NCBI RefSeq assembly: GCF_965219885.1
Contig: NZ_CBDCOT010000009.1
Span: 62,001 to 126,000 of the forward strand
Length of the DNA stretch: 64,000 bases
Reading direction: 5' to 3'
Source: Curvivirga sp965219885
Lineage (GTDB): Bacteria > Pseudomonadota > Alphaproteobacteria > UBA8366 > Aestuariispiraceae
Shown: positions 55,633 to 64,000 of the stretch, piece by piece
Numbering within the stretch: position 1 is the first letter of the stretch
How the letters are laid out: each line of letters begins with the position of its first letter
Notes under the pieces: generated by a model
The model's input: the letters and a program-made list of their open reading frames with translations, nothing else
What the model was told of the DNA's origin: nothing
The model's database searches: none
Program-made: the position numbers and the translations under genes

Positions 55633-55666
55633 TAAAAGCCCGATGTCTTCATCGGGCTTTTTTTAT
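55633..55666 (+). terminator. Terminator after the FYDLN-acid gene
   Basis: Perfect stem AAAAGCCCGATG-TCTT-CATCGGGCTTTT with an extended T-run, 23 bp after the stop. Confidence 0.9.
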
Positions 55667-55740
55667 TTCTGCAGGAAGATTCGCTTTTTGATATTTTCTA
55701 TAGTAAGCTTTGCATAGACTTCTCATTAGAGGGGAAAAAC

Positions 55741-56517
55741 ATGCTGATCAGAACCTTACTTCTATCTTTGCTCTTATTATTGCCGCTCACATCCATCGCC
55801 AAAGCGGCTGAGAAACTAACTGGCTGCTTCATTGTATGGCCTCCTTATACCCAACTCAAAGATGACAAACCTTATGGTATCACCGTCGATATCATGAATG
55901 AAGCTGCTAAGAGAGCTGATTATGATCTCACCTTATCATCCCTTCCATGGAACAGATGTTTAAAGAATGTTCAACGCGGCGATATTGATTTTGCGATGGA
56001 AGCCGTGGAACGCCCGGGCTTCATTCATGGCAAACATCCCAGCGCACTTTATATTGAAGCTTTCTGGCATCGGGCTAGCGATGATTATGGTCGATATAAA
56101 TATGTGGGCCTACTAACAGACAAACGGTTAGCTTTAATGCTGGGATATAAATATTCAGACGAAATCTTGGATGCAGGATTTAAAGTCATTGATTGGGTTC
56201 AAAGCGAAGAAAACGCCGCTCAATTGATCGCTAATGGTCGATTAGACCTCGTTTATGCTGATGTTGTCGTCATGCAACATGTCATTGCACAAAAAGGATA
56301 CGATCTAGTCCCTCTTCTACCAGTACATAATGTGCAGCCACTTTATCCTACATTTAATGTTTCACTCGTTGAAAAACGAAATCGGATTGATAAGGCTTTA
56401 GGGCAAATGCATGCCGATGGTAGCATCGACCAGATATATAAAAAGCATACAGGATTAAATTTCTCAGATTTTGTAGAAATTAGCCAAAATGCATCCGGTG
56501 ATCAGGTGACTAATTAG
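55741..56517 (+). CDS. Periplasmic solute-binding protein, family 3, orphan
   Basis: A 258-aa exported protein with a signal peptide (MLIRTLLLSLLLLLPLTSIAKA) and the family-3 layout: WPPYTQLKDDKPYGITVDIMNEAAKR, then LPWNRCLKNVQRGDIDFAME, and a final LGQMHADGSIDQIYKKH. AGGGG precedes ATG 55741. As at 2950-3630, no permease or ATPase gene lies alongside, and the ligand is unknown. Confidence 0.85.
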   Translation: MLIRTLLLSLLLLLPLTSIAKAAEKLTGCFIVWPPYTQLKDDKPYGITVDIMNEAAKRADYDLTLSSLPWNRCLKNVQRGDIDFAMEAVERPGFIHGKHPSALYIEAFWHRASDDYGRYKYVGLLTDKRLALMLGYKYSDEILDAGFKVIDWVQSEENAAQLIANGRLDLVYADVVVMQHVIAQKGYDLVPLLPVHNVQPLYPTFNVSLVEKRNRIDKALGQMHADGSIDQIYKKHTGLNFSDFVEISQNASGDQVTN

Positions 56518-56632
56518 ACAAAATTCAGTTACCTCATTTTTTCCTTGCAACTGATGAAATCCTATTTATAAAAACGCTATCAGCATGAAGTATATATCTA
56601 TGCTTCAACTTTCTATGCCAGATAAGATATGT

Positions 56633-56708
56633 GGGGCCTTAGCTCAGCTGGGAGAGCGTTTGGCTGGCAGCCAAAAGGTCAGGGGTTCGATCCCCCTAGG
56701 CTCCACCA
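56633..56708 (+). tRNA. tRNA-Ala (GGC)
   Basis: Full cloverleaf: acceptor GGGGCCT pairs with AGGCTCC including the G3-U70 pair that identifies alanine tRNA, D arm AGCTCAGCTGGGAGAGC, anticodon arm TTTGG-CTGGCAG-CCAAA giving anticodon GGC, and T arm AGGGGTTCGATCCCCCT. CCA is encoded. It follows the FYDLN-acid region, its common location. Confidence 0.97.
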
Positions 56709-56725
56709 TTTTACGGATAAAATGG
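56706..56725. repeat. Inverted repeat abutting the tRNA-Ala 3' end
   Basis: CCATTTTA-CGGA-TAAAATGG is a perfect 8-bp stem with a 4-base loop that begins at the first C of the tRNA CCA. There is no T-run, so it is not a classic terminator. It may be a processing signal. Confidence 0.45.
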
Positions 56726-57008
56726 AAATAGTACCATTTCCGATCTTCCCCACACGCTATAATAAAAGCTGCTAACTCTGTCGTGGATTAGCGCCCCATC
56801 TCTTTCCGAATAATAAAAGTCATCATAAACTCAAAACCACGTGTCTAAATCATATTTTGATGCAAAGTCGGCTCATAAAACAATCAACATTTGACGAGCT
56901 GTAGTTCTTCGGCCATTAAATGTTCACGATGTAATTCCGTAAAAATGAAATATATTAAAAGCAGACTTACACTTGTATTAAAGGCCTGTAAGACAAAGGT
57001 ATGAGTTA
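56726..57008. other. Spacer between tRNA-Ala and the polysaccharide genes
   Basis: About 280 bp in which I see no gene, integrase, or repeated tRNA 3' end. The sequence becomes more A+T-rich toward the next gene. Confidence 0.35.
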
Positions 57009-57869
57009 ATGAGTAGATTAAAAAATATCGCGGACGATTGGGATTTTAGTAAAGACTTAAACATACTTGATAGAACTTCTTTAAAATACGGAATGAAGCG
57101 CGATATTTCACCGTTGTATATGTTTTATGTCCGGAATTGGAAAAAGTTAGGTATTACAGGATGTCACTCACTCGAACTGGGGTGTGGCAGCGGTACGCAA
57201 TTATCAATTCTACTCGATGAAAATATTGCTCAATTGCCTGAAGGTTTTGATATTTCTGAAGGCGCAATAACGGGCTGTCAGAAATTGCTAGACCATTACG
57301 GGTACGAAGAACAATATCATGTCCAAGTAGCAGATTTCAAAAATTTTGTTGGGACGGCCCCTTATGATCTAGTTATCGCTACTCAATTCATTAATTACAT
57401 GAGAACGCTTGATGAATTTTTCAAAGGGGTTGCCCCCTTATTGTCGCTCAACAGTTATCTTGTCGTATCAGATGGACAAAAGAAACGCCAAAAGTATTCT
57501 TTAATCCAACGTTTCAAAAGAAATACATTCATACGAAAACTTTTAAGACAAAAACCACTGGCTCCTGAAACTTCTGAAACGCTCATTACTGTGCGGAGCT
57601 TTCAGCAGATAAAAGATACCGCACAAGAATTTGGATATGAATTAGTCTCGGTGCAATACGGTAAACATTATTTATCCTCATTGCTTGATCAAGTCTGCTT
57701 CAAAATGAGCAAGCATAATTATAAGTCTGCGTTATCTCGTAACATCGCTAACAGAGTTTATCGTATCTTAACACAAATTTGTATTTTCGAAGAAAAACTA
57801 CTGGCTAACTTTAACAGAGGAAATATCTATTTTGCCGTATTTAAGAAATCTTCAGAAATACATAATTAA
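57009..57869 (+). CDS. SAM-dependent methyltransferase, class I
   Basis: A 286-aa cytosolic protein. The SAM site is SLELGCGSGTQLSIL near residue 57, followed by the acidic strand end GFDISEGA and DLVIATQFINYM. The C-terminal third is basic and helical, and resembles methyltransferases in surface-polysaccharide clusters. Only a weak AAAGG precedes ATG 57009. It is the first gene of the A+T-rich region after tRNA-Ala. The substrate is unknown, probably a sugar or lipid-linked glycan. Confidence 0.82.
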   Translation: MSRLKNIADDWDFSKDLNILDRTSLKYGMKRDISPLYMFYVRNWKKLGITGCHSLELGCGSGTQLSILLDENIAQLPEGFDISEGAITGCQKLLDHYGYEEQYHVQVADFKNFVGTAPYDLVIATQFINYMRTLDEFFKGVAPLLSLNSYLVVSDGQKKRQKYSLIQRFKRNTFIRKLLRQKPLAPETSETLITVRSFQQIKDTAQEFGYELVSVQYGKHYLSSLLDQVCFKMSKHNYKSALSRNIANRVYRILTQICIFEEKLLANFNRGNIYFAVFKKSSEIHN

Positions 57870-57895
57870 GCCAAACCAGAAGCTCCACAGAGAGA

Positions 57896-58000
57896 ATGTT
57901 GGCAAGCGATCATAACACCATCATTTTTCTATTGATTTTCAGCACGACTTTTGGACTGGGAGCTTCCTATTTTGCAGTATTTACAAAATCTTTTCTGTAG
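57896..58000 (+). CDS. Possible 34-aa single-helix membrane peptide
   Basis: ATG 57896 to TAG 58000. The product is one hydrophobic helix (TIIFLLIFSTTFGLGASYFAVF) with a short polar N-terminus. AGAG precedes it closely. The last 26 bases before the end resemble the end of the methyltransferase gene (3 differences), so it may instead be a relic of a duplication. Weak evidence. Confidence 0.2.
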   Translation: MLASDHNTIIFLLIFSTTFGLGASYFAVFTKSFL

Positions 58001-58160
58001 CGTAAAGATGCGAGAAGTATTTATAACTAGACTAGATTAAAAAACGTCAAATAGATGTGCAGTGTAATTTGTAATGCTCTCTGAGTGGTTGGCGATTTTT
58101 ATTACAATCTGATAAGTTCTGTCACTTTCCGTCATTTATTCTCTTTGAAGGAATTTCCCC

Positions 58161-60092
58161 TTGAACTATCGTGCCGAGATTGATGGTTTACGAGCATTAG
58201 CTGTTGTACCAGTTATTTTGTTTCATGCTGGCTTTGATTTGTTTGAAGGCGGATTTGTTGGCGTTGATGTTTTCTTTGTGATCAGTGGTTATTTGATTAC
58301 GACAATAATTCTTAATGAGATGGACCAGGGAAGGTTTCGCTTCGCTCAATTTTACGAACGGCGCGCCAAACGTATTCTTCCAGCCTTATTATTTGTTTCT
58401 TTATCCTGCATTCCTTTTGCTTGGTTCTGGTTAAGTCAACATGATCTATATGATTTTTCTAAAAGCTTAATTGCGACCGGTTTGTTTGGTTCTAACTTTT
58501 ATTTTTGGTCTGGTAGCGGATATTTTGATACAGCAGCTGAATTAAAACCATTACTCCATACGTGGAGTTTAGCGGTTGAAGAACAATATTACATTTTATT
58601 CCCCATCGTCTTATGGGTATTTTGGAAATATGGGAAGTATGTAATTGTATCCATTCTAGGCTTAACCTTCCTCGGTAGCCTTATTCTAGGTCAATGGGGT
58701 GCCGTTAACCTTCCTCAAATGGCATTCTTCTTCTTACCTTCGAGAGGATGGGAAATTTTGCTAGGTGCGTTTTGCGCCTTTTTCACTATTAAACCACGCT
58801 TAAATCATTACGCCCACCAAGTTCTAAGTGTAATTGGCATTATCTTAATTGCTCTATCTATTCTAACATTTGATGCAGATACCCCTACTCCTGGATACTT
58901 CACACTTATCCCAACGCTAGGCGCCGCTTTAATAATAATGTTCTCTACACATAGTACTATCGGGGGGCAAATCCTATCTAATCGTTTATTTGTAGCCACT
59001 GGCCTAGTATCTTACAGTGCATATTTATGGCATCAACCGTTATTAGTATTCACCCGTTACGCTACGGGAGGAACAACAGATTTACCAGTTGAAACATTAC
59101 CATTTTTATTGATTAGCCTTATTGTTTTAAGCGTATTGACATGGAAGTTTATTGAACGGCCTGCAAGGTCAGGAGATTTGAGTTTCTTCAAATTACTTAC
59201 CGTTTTCTTTATTACTTTACCCCTTACAGGATTTATCAGCGGCTATTTTTCATCAAACGAAGGGCTTTATTGGTCAATTAAATCAACCATTTTTGACAAG
59301 GAATCTGTCAACGCTCAAAGAATATTAAGTGAATCACGTGAAGAACTTCGTGTGAACGATTTCTCATTATGTATACAAAATGGCGATTTGGAAAAAGCCT
59401 TCCCAACTCAATGCATTAATGGTTCTCCTACCATAGTATTAATTGGCGATTCACATGGAAGAGACATCTATAGTAGCCTTGGATATGCCTTCGAGAAGAA
59501 AGCAACGAGCTCTGTCAATATTTTGAACTTCACCAGAGGTGGTTGCCGATTACTAAACCCGCAATGTGAGGCTCATTATAATAGACTTCTTAACTGGATC
59601 TTAGAGAACAAAGCCAACATTTCAGCTGTAATATATGTCCAAGCTGCTAGAGATTTATTACTGAATAGCCGTACTCTAAAGGAAAAAGCCGTAGATAGAC
59701 TTCTTCACGAATTCGATACACGTTTCATAGAGAATAATATTAAGTTTGCTTGGCTCGGCCCAAGAGTTAATCTTGGTATAAATCGCCATCAGGTCCTATA
59801 TGCGAAATGCTCTTATTCCGCTCCTTTTCTATTCGACAAACAAGAAGTTTTGCAAAAATTAGAACATTCAGTTGCGGATAGTATTTTGATTGATCAACAA
59901 ATACAGAATTATCTTACTGAGATAAAAAACAACATTCACTACATCTCACAAGTTAACTTATTAAATTTGAACCTCAATCAAGATATTACAAATTGTAATA
60001 CACTATTCTGGAGCGATGAAGATCATTATTCAACAGCTGGTGAGAAGTATTTTGCAGCTAGGATGAAGAAGCTTATTAATGTTCTAAATTAG
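58161..60092 (+). CDS. Acyltransferase 3 / SGNH O-acetyltransferase (OafA-like)
   Basis: Inner-membrane O-acyltransferase of 643 aa that acetylates surface glycans. The first 370 residues hold ten or more helices, opening YRAEIDGLRALAVVPVILFH, with GGFVGVDVFFVISGYLIT and WSLAVEEQYYILFP. The C-terminal periplasmic SGNH domain has LIGDSHGRD (Ser nucleophile) and the DEDHYSTAG Asp-His pair. The start is TTG 58161 with AAGGAA eight bases upstream, where the family N-terminus begins. Confidence 0.92.
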   Translation: MNYRAEIDGLRALAVVPVILFHAGFDLFEGGFVGVDVFFVISGYLITTIILNEMDQGRFRFAQFYERRAKRILPALLFVSLSCIPFAWFWLSQHDLYDFSKSLIATGLFGSNFYFWSGSGYFDTAAELKPLLHTWSLAVEEQYYILFPIVLWVFWKYGKYVIVSILGLTFLGSLILGQWGAVNLPQMAFFFLPSRGWEILLGAFCAFFTIKPRLNHYAHQVLSVIGIILIALSILTFDADTPTPGYFTLIPTLGAALIIMFSTHSTIGGQILSNRLFVATGLVSYSAYLWHQPLLVFTRYATGGTTDLPVETLPFLLISLIVLSVLTWKFIERPARSGDLSFFKLLTVFFITLPLTGFISGYFSSNEGLYWSIKSTIFDKESVNAQRILSESREELRVNDFSLCIQNGDLEKAFPTQCINGSPTIVLIGDSHGRDIYSSLGYAFEKKATSSVNILNFTRGGCRLLNPQCEAHYNRLLNWILENKANISAVIYVQAARDLLLNSRTLKEKAVDRLLHEFDTRFIENNIKFAWLGPRVNLGINRHQVLYAKCSYSAPFLFDKQEVLQKLEHSVADSILIDQQIQNYLTEIKNNIHYISQVNLLNLNLNQDITNCNTLFWSDEDHYSTAGEKYFAARMKKLINVLN

Positions 60093-60172
60093 TATGTTTC
60101 AAGGAAGTTCGTTATGCCTATTACTTTAAGTGGCATACTCCAAGATCGGAATTCTTTGCATATTCTTAAGGC

Positions 60173-61327
60173 TCATTTTTGCGTTAGGGTCTTTTGATAT
60201 AGTTTATGATATTGATATACACATTGTTCTAAACTGAATGAATTTTCTATTCTTTTCTTTGCGAAGGTTCCCATTCTATCCCGCATAGATTTATCAATGA
60301 CAAGCTGTCTTAAACCGTCAAATATTCCATTAATATCTTTTGCCTCTACAACCAAGCCAGCATCACCATTTTGGACTGCTTCGGCATTTCCCCCCACGTC
60401 AGTCACCAACATTGGTAAACCAGCAGACATTGCCTCTAAAACAGCATTTGAGAACCCTTCCTCATGCGAAACTAAAACGCCAATATCAGATGCATTGTAA
60501 ATATCTACGACATCATCGCGCGCACCTAGAAAAGTTATATTCCCAAGAATTCCTAGTTGGTTTGCTTCTTTTTGTAATTCTTTGGCAATACCATCATCCC
60601 TTCCAACAAGTAAAACATGCCAATCTTCTTCGACTGTCTTACTTAAGCGACCTAAAGCATGTATCAGATCCATATGCCCTTTATATGGTATTAAATTCGC
60701 GACCATTGTCATAACTACAGTTGACTCTGGTATTTGTAATTCTTTCCGCAAAGCCTTTCGCTCTTTGTTAACCTTGACATGCTCAATACCATTGTAAATC
60801 AGATCAACCTTATAAGAGGGTGCACCTTCTTGATGTAATTGTTCAACAACAGCCTTAGAATTTCCCAATACGTAATCCATCTTTTGATGAAGTTGACGCT
60901 CTAACGAAGTAATTATTTTCTTCCCCGCCATATAATGGTTCATACTCCGCCTGCTCATAACTTTCTTTAATCGAGGAAATAAAAGAGAAATCGTCCCTCC
61001 AATCCAATAACTTGCAGGTAGGAAAAAATGTATGATATCTGGCCGTCCCCTTATAATTGTTGTAACTAATTGAATACAAATCATAAGCAAGCGTAATGCA
61101 CGACTAAATTTTGAAGTAGCTTTTGTAGAAAGCTTATACCAAGGCTCAATTAGAAAAACTCCTTGTTTTTCAAACTCATTAGCCAAGCTCCCTCTTTTGC
61201 TCAAAAGAAATATTGAGATATCATAACCATGCTCTTTTAAACGAGGTAAAATCTTCAATAAATGTGTCTCACATCCCCCGCGATCTAGGCTACCAATTAC
61301 ATACAAAATTTTCGTGCTATCTCGCAT
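60173..61327 (-). CDS. Glycosyltransferase family 4
   Basis: A 384-aa cytosolic GT-B glycosyltransferase. The N-terminal domain opens ILYVIGSLDRGGCETHLLKIL, and the C-terminal donor domain has VGRDDGIAKELQ and the EGFSNAVLEAMSAGLPMLVTDVGG motif with the family E-x7-E. ATG 61327 starts in the 3' end of the preceding glycosyltransferase gene, overlapping by 11 bp. The sugar is unknown. Confidence 0.9.
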   Translation of the reverse strand: MRDSTKILYVIGSLDRGGCETHLLKILPRLKEHGYDISIFLLSKRGSLANEFEKQGVFLIEPWYKLSTKATSKFSRALRLLMICIQLVTTIIRGRPDIIHFFLPASYWIGGTISLLFPRLKKVMSRRSMNHYMAGKKIITSLERQLHQKMDYVLGNSKAVVEQLHQEGAPSYKVDLIYNGIEHVKVNKERKALRKELQIPESTVVMTMVANLIPYKGHMDLIHALGRLSKTVEEDWHVLLVGRDDGIAKELQKEANQLGILGNITFLGARDDVVDIYNASDIGVLVSHEEGFSNAVLEAMSAGLPMLVTDVGGNAEAVQNGDAGLVVEAKDINGIFDGLRQLVIDKSMRDRMGTFAKKRIENSFSLEQCVYQYHKLYQKTLTQK

Positions 61328-62528
61328 TTCCACTATCTCTATCTGGGGAATTATTAAGAACCATATCATACATGTCTCTATATTTCGCAAACATGCCAGT
61401 CAGTGAAAAATCAGTTTCAACTTTTTCTTTCGCAATACTTCCAAGCTGAAGACGCCTATCCGTATTAAGAATTAATTCAGACATATATGAGGTAAGTTTC
61501 TCCGTATCATTTTGCTCCACAAGATAACCCGTTTCATTAGGGATAACAGAATCTTTGTTACCGCCAACATTCGTTGCAATGACAGGAAGTGATGAAGCCA
61601 TATACTCCAAAATTGAATTCGAGAACCCTTCATGCTTTGACAAAAGCATACCAACATCGGAAGCCTGAAGGATTTGTTCAATATTTGATTGATATCCTAA
61701 AAAGTCTACACAATTTTCCAATTCTAGATCTGTCACGAATGAAAGTAATTGATTTGTATACTCTTGATCTCCCTTACCCACAAAAACCAACTTCCATCTT
61801 TGAGGTAAATTTTTCGTTTTCAAATCAGCCGCGGCTCGCAACGCAAATTCATGTCCCTTATACGGAATTAAGTTTGCTACCAAGGTAAAAGTCACAGCTT
61901 CATCCCAGCTATGTTGCTCCCTGTAAGCGTTTCTTACGCTAAGATTTCTTAGAAAATTAGATCCCCTAATACCATTATGAATCAAAAGAGTATTTTTGCT
62001 AGAAACGCCTATTTCTATTAATTCCCTTTGTACTTCTGTTGAATGGGCCAAAACCAAATTGGCTTTTTTCAATGCCCATTTCTCAAAAACGCCTTCCTTC
62101 CAGAAAGAATCAGGCCTTGATAGCTGGTTTCTTTTGCTCGCAATAAATTTTATTTTTGGAAAAAAACGTGAAACGACGCCGGCAACTATAGTTGGGGCAC
62201 CTAAAAAACTATGAATCGCTACGGGTTTATATTTTCGAAGAAGAAACAATACCGTTAAAATATTCCGTATTAACAGAGATACTCCTGCAATCTTTGGAAT
62301 ATTAAGCAAGGGGCGCTGAGTTAAGAAATGTATTAAAATACCTTTTTCTTTAATCTTTTTACTTAACGGCCCATCTTGCCCTAAACAAACAACAATAACG
62401 TCGAAGTCTTCTGATAATTCTGGGAGTATCTGAGATAAATGCCTTTCAGTCCCCCCCACATGGAATCCTCCAACAAGGTAAAGGATGCGTTTTTTATTCT
62501 GTAGTTTCTTTTCTAAATAAGAACTCAT
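61317..62528 (-). CDS. Glycosyltransferase family 4
   Basis: A 403-aa GT-B enzyme, closely similar in layout to the next gene (both open ...ILYLVGGFHVGGTERHLSQIL or alike). The donor motif is EGFSNSILEYMASSLPVIATNVGG. ATG 62528 is preferred, preceded by GGA five bases upstream; it overlaps the methyltransferase end by 35 bp. The pair looks like a tandem duplication that diverged. Together they would add successive sugars to one glycan. Confidence 0.9.
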   Translation of the reverse strand: MSSYLEKKLQNKKRILYLVGGFHVGGTERHLSQILPELSEDFDVIVVCLGQDGPLSKKIKEKGILIHFLTQRPLLNIPKIAGVSLLIRNILTVLFLLRKYKPVAIHSFLGAPTIVAGVVSRFFPKIKFIASKRNQLSRPDSFWKEGVFEKWALKKANLVLAHSTEVQRELIEIGVSSKNTLLIHNGIRGSNFLRNLSVRNAYREQHSWDEAVTFTLVANLIPYKGHEFALRAAADLKTKNLPQRWKLVFVGKGDQEYTNQLLSFVTDLELENCVDFLGYQSNIEQILQASDVGMLLSKHEGFSNSILEYMASSLPVIATNVGGNKDSVIPNETGYLVEQNDTEKLTSYMSELILNTDRRLQLGSIAKEKVETDFSLTGMFAKYRDMYDMVLNNSPDRDSGNAR

Positions 62529-63309
62529 TACATCCATGCCCACCTGCACACGTATACATGCTCTCAAGACGGAACCCTCTTTCCATCAAGAAGCTCAAAA
62601 TCTCCTCCGGCTTGGCTACTTCGAACGGATAACCGCCAACCCAATCAATGACATCATACCATACAGACATGCCGCGGCTTTCTTTACGTTTTTGCCAATC
62701 TGAAAAAGGTAGTGGATTTTGAAAACGAACCAACCTAATTAAAAACCCACGAAGTTCAAAATAGAAAAAGAACATCAGGGCAATCAAAAACTGAACAATC
62801 TTTGGGGATCGAACATATGTTTTCTTAACCTTTAGCCATCTACGACTAGCCCCCCCTTGATCATTGTAGATTGCTAATGCGAAGACGCCATCAGGTTTCA
62901 CTGTTTTCGAAGCCAAATCAATTCCTGTCCACATATCTCCCGTATGGTGTAGAACTCCCCAAGAATAGACGATATCAAACTTTCCTAAACTTGACATAAA
63001 TTCGGCATCTAAAGCAGAGCCCTGTGTAATTTCCCAATGCCCATCTTTGCAAAATCTATCCAAATTAGTTTTGCTAGCTTCTACCGAGTCCAGATCGTAA
63101 TCAAAAGCACGTACAGACGCACCAAGTGCATTGGCGGCAACACTACTTAAGCCGCTACCACTACCAATATCCAGAAAAGTTTGGTCCTTCAAAGAATCCA
63201 TCTTTAAAAGGCGTTTAATATTTACTTTTGATGCCTCAATTCTCTCAGCACCAAGTATACGGGAAAAATTCTTCCAATTTTTCCCAAATCTAAATTTTAA
63301 CCCATCCAT
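62494..63309 (-). CDS. SAM-dependent methyltransferase, class I
   Basis: A 271-aa protein with TFLDIGSGSGLSSVAANALGA (SAM loop) and DIVYSWGVLHHTGDMW. A hydrophobic stretch (VQFLIALMFFFYFELRGFLI) near residue 175 suggests membrane contact. The opening KFRFGKNWKNFSRIL is typical of polysaccharide-cluster methyltransferases. It overlaps the downstream glycosyltransferase gene by 35 bp. Substrate unknown. Confidence 0.85.
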   Translation of the reverse strand: MDGLKFRFGKNWKNFSRILGAERIEASKVNIKRLLKMDSLKDQTFLDIGSGSGLSSVAANALGASVRAFDYDLDSVEASKTNLDRFCKDGHWEITQGSALDAEFMSSLGKFDIVYSWGVLHHTGDMWTGIDLASKTVKPDGVFALAIYNDQGGASRRWLKVKKTYVRSPKIVQFLIALMFFFYFELRGFLIRLVRFQNPLPFSDWQKRKESRGMSVWYDVIDWVGGYPFEVAKPEEILSFLMERGFRLESMYTCAGGHGCNEFLFRKETTE

Positions 63310-63342
63310 TATTATACTCTAGCTAGCTATTAATATTTTTAA

Positions 63343-64000
63343 CTAATATCGTTTTGTACTTGTATCCACTGAAACTTCGGAGGTACTTGATTGTTGCGAA
63401 GCATATTCAGGATTCACATGTCTCCCGACAACTTTTACATTTTCTAAACGCCGGAAAACATTCAAACGACTTTTAGACCAACGCATAATCATACGTTCCT
63501 TGAAGTTATAGTCTCTAATTGCATGCGAATGTCCGCGAATAACTCTTCTTATTTTATTAGGCTCTATTCGGCCTCCGCGATGGAAACAATTTGTATCAAA
63601 GATGATCAAGTCTCCTGCCTGCGCGTTTAAGTTAACTGCATTAACAACTTGTTCTTCCGGAATCTTATTGTCAAAATATTCTAATCCCGACATTAAGCCA
63701 CAATTTGACCTGCTGAAAGCTTCATGATGAGAACCTGGAATAATTTGTAACGCACCATTATCTTCATTGGTATCTTCTAAATACAGATAAAATTTCAAGC
63801 TATGTAATTGATCAAAATGCCAGTCTGTAATGTGTTTCTGATCAGGATTTGAAGTATCGTTAGTAACATATACAGTATTGTTTAGGCTAACTTTCAGAGG
63901 AGAAAAATACTTAGCAGCGATGGAACGCATGTATTCTGACCAAAATATTTTATGGAACGTCGGCAAATTCTCAGCTGTAACTTTATAATCAAGGACAGAC
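63343..64000 (-). CDS. Phytanoyl-CoA dioxygenase (PhyH) family protein, 5' end outside window
   Basis: Fe(II)/2-oxoglutarate oxygenase. The frame is open to the window edge, so only the C-terminal 218 or so residues are seen. The iron site is WHFDQ (His-x-Asp), with the distal His in NCFHRGGRIEPNKIRR and the 2-oxoglutarate Arg nearby. GALQIIPGSHHEAF is a family hallmark. In this cluster it may hydroxylate a glycan or lipid precursor. Confidence 0.85.
   Translation of the reverse strand, partial: SVLDYKVTAENLPTFHKIFWSEYMRSIAAKYFSPLKVSLNNTVYVTNDTSNPDQKHITDWHFDQLHSLKFYLYLEDTNEDNGALQIIPGSHHEAFSRSNCGLMSGLEYFDNKIPEEQVVNAVNLNAQAGDLIIFDTNCFHRGGRIEPNKIRRVIRGHSHAIRDYNFKERMIMRWSKSRLNVFRRLENVKVVGRHVNPEYASQQSSTSEVSVDTSTKRY

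Noticed and set aside
56706..56725. Inverted repeat at the tRNA end as an attachment site
   Set aside because: No integrase gene and no second copy of the tRNA end are present in the window.
1..64000. CRISPR arrays, insertion sequences, prophage genes
   Set aside because: No regularly spaced repeats, transposase or integrase motifs, or phage structural genes were seen in either strand.

Overview
The window reads as a chromosomal segment of a marine-type alphaproteobacterium, moderately A+T-rich by eye. The evidence is the CcrM-type GANTC DNA methyltransferase, the mutY / DUF721 (DciA) / dsbA / smc neighbourhood, the long NAD-specific glutamate dehydrogenase, the sdhCDAB operon, the NDUFS6-like zinc protein, the aroA-cmk-rpsA-ihfB string, the FYDLN-acid protein next to tRNA-Ala(GGC), and a DMSP-lyase-like cupin. 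The data do not support naming a genus.

Layout. 1-9.2 kb: 3' part of NAD-glutamate dehydrogenase, an orphan periplasmic binding protein, ETF-ubiquinone oxidoreductase, a degenerate family-4-like uracil-DNA glycosylase, a lytic transglycosylase and MoaB. 9.2-15 kb: a Tat-exported M43-type metalloprotease with an exported partner, a DUF1007 + NicO metal transporter pair behind a perfect Zur-like palindrome, a radical SAM protein and an MFS transporter. 15.4-22.9 kb: sdhCDAB, a frameshifted dihydroorotase and a chemoreceptor. 22.9-31.8 kb: smc, dsbA, dciA and mutY, then an MscS channel and a Tat multicopper oxidase. 31.9-38.1 kb: ccrM, whose upstream region is dense in GANTC and DnaA-box sequences, a DUF1835 + winged-helix operon behind a promoter with tandem operators, pdxY, a CitE-like lyase, and an orphan ABC ATPase with a protein of unknown function. 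38.3-46.3 kb: a zinc-finger protein, polA, the DMSP-lyase-like cupin, a DUF805 / membrane-AraC pair, a TANGO2-like + DinB-like pair, lapA and ihfB. 46.6-50.2 kb: a cobalamin-riboswitch-controlled corrinoid uptake operon on the opposite strand to its flanks. 50.2-56.7 kb: rpsA, cmk, aroA, a 7TM protein, the FYDLN-acid protein, another orphan binding protein and tRNA-Ala(GGC). 57-64 kb: surface-polysaccharide genes (methyltransferases, acyltransferase, glycosyltransferases, PhyH oxygenase) running off the window edge.

How the genes work together. SdhABCD and ETF-QO both feed electrons to ubiquinone. MutY, the UDG-like protein, PolA, Smc, CcrM and IHF serve the chromosome. Two metal or cofactor circuits are visible from their control sites: a Zur-like box for DUF1007-NicO, and a B12 riboswitch for DUF1636-BtuDFC.

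The least described items are the small 45-codon ORF that owns the riboswitch-gated ribosome binding site, the DUF1835-HTH operon with two operators placed inside its promoter, the degenerate UDG, and the Tat protease with its exported partner. All functions are read from sequence motifs and family knowledge; no searches were run.
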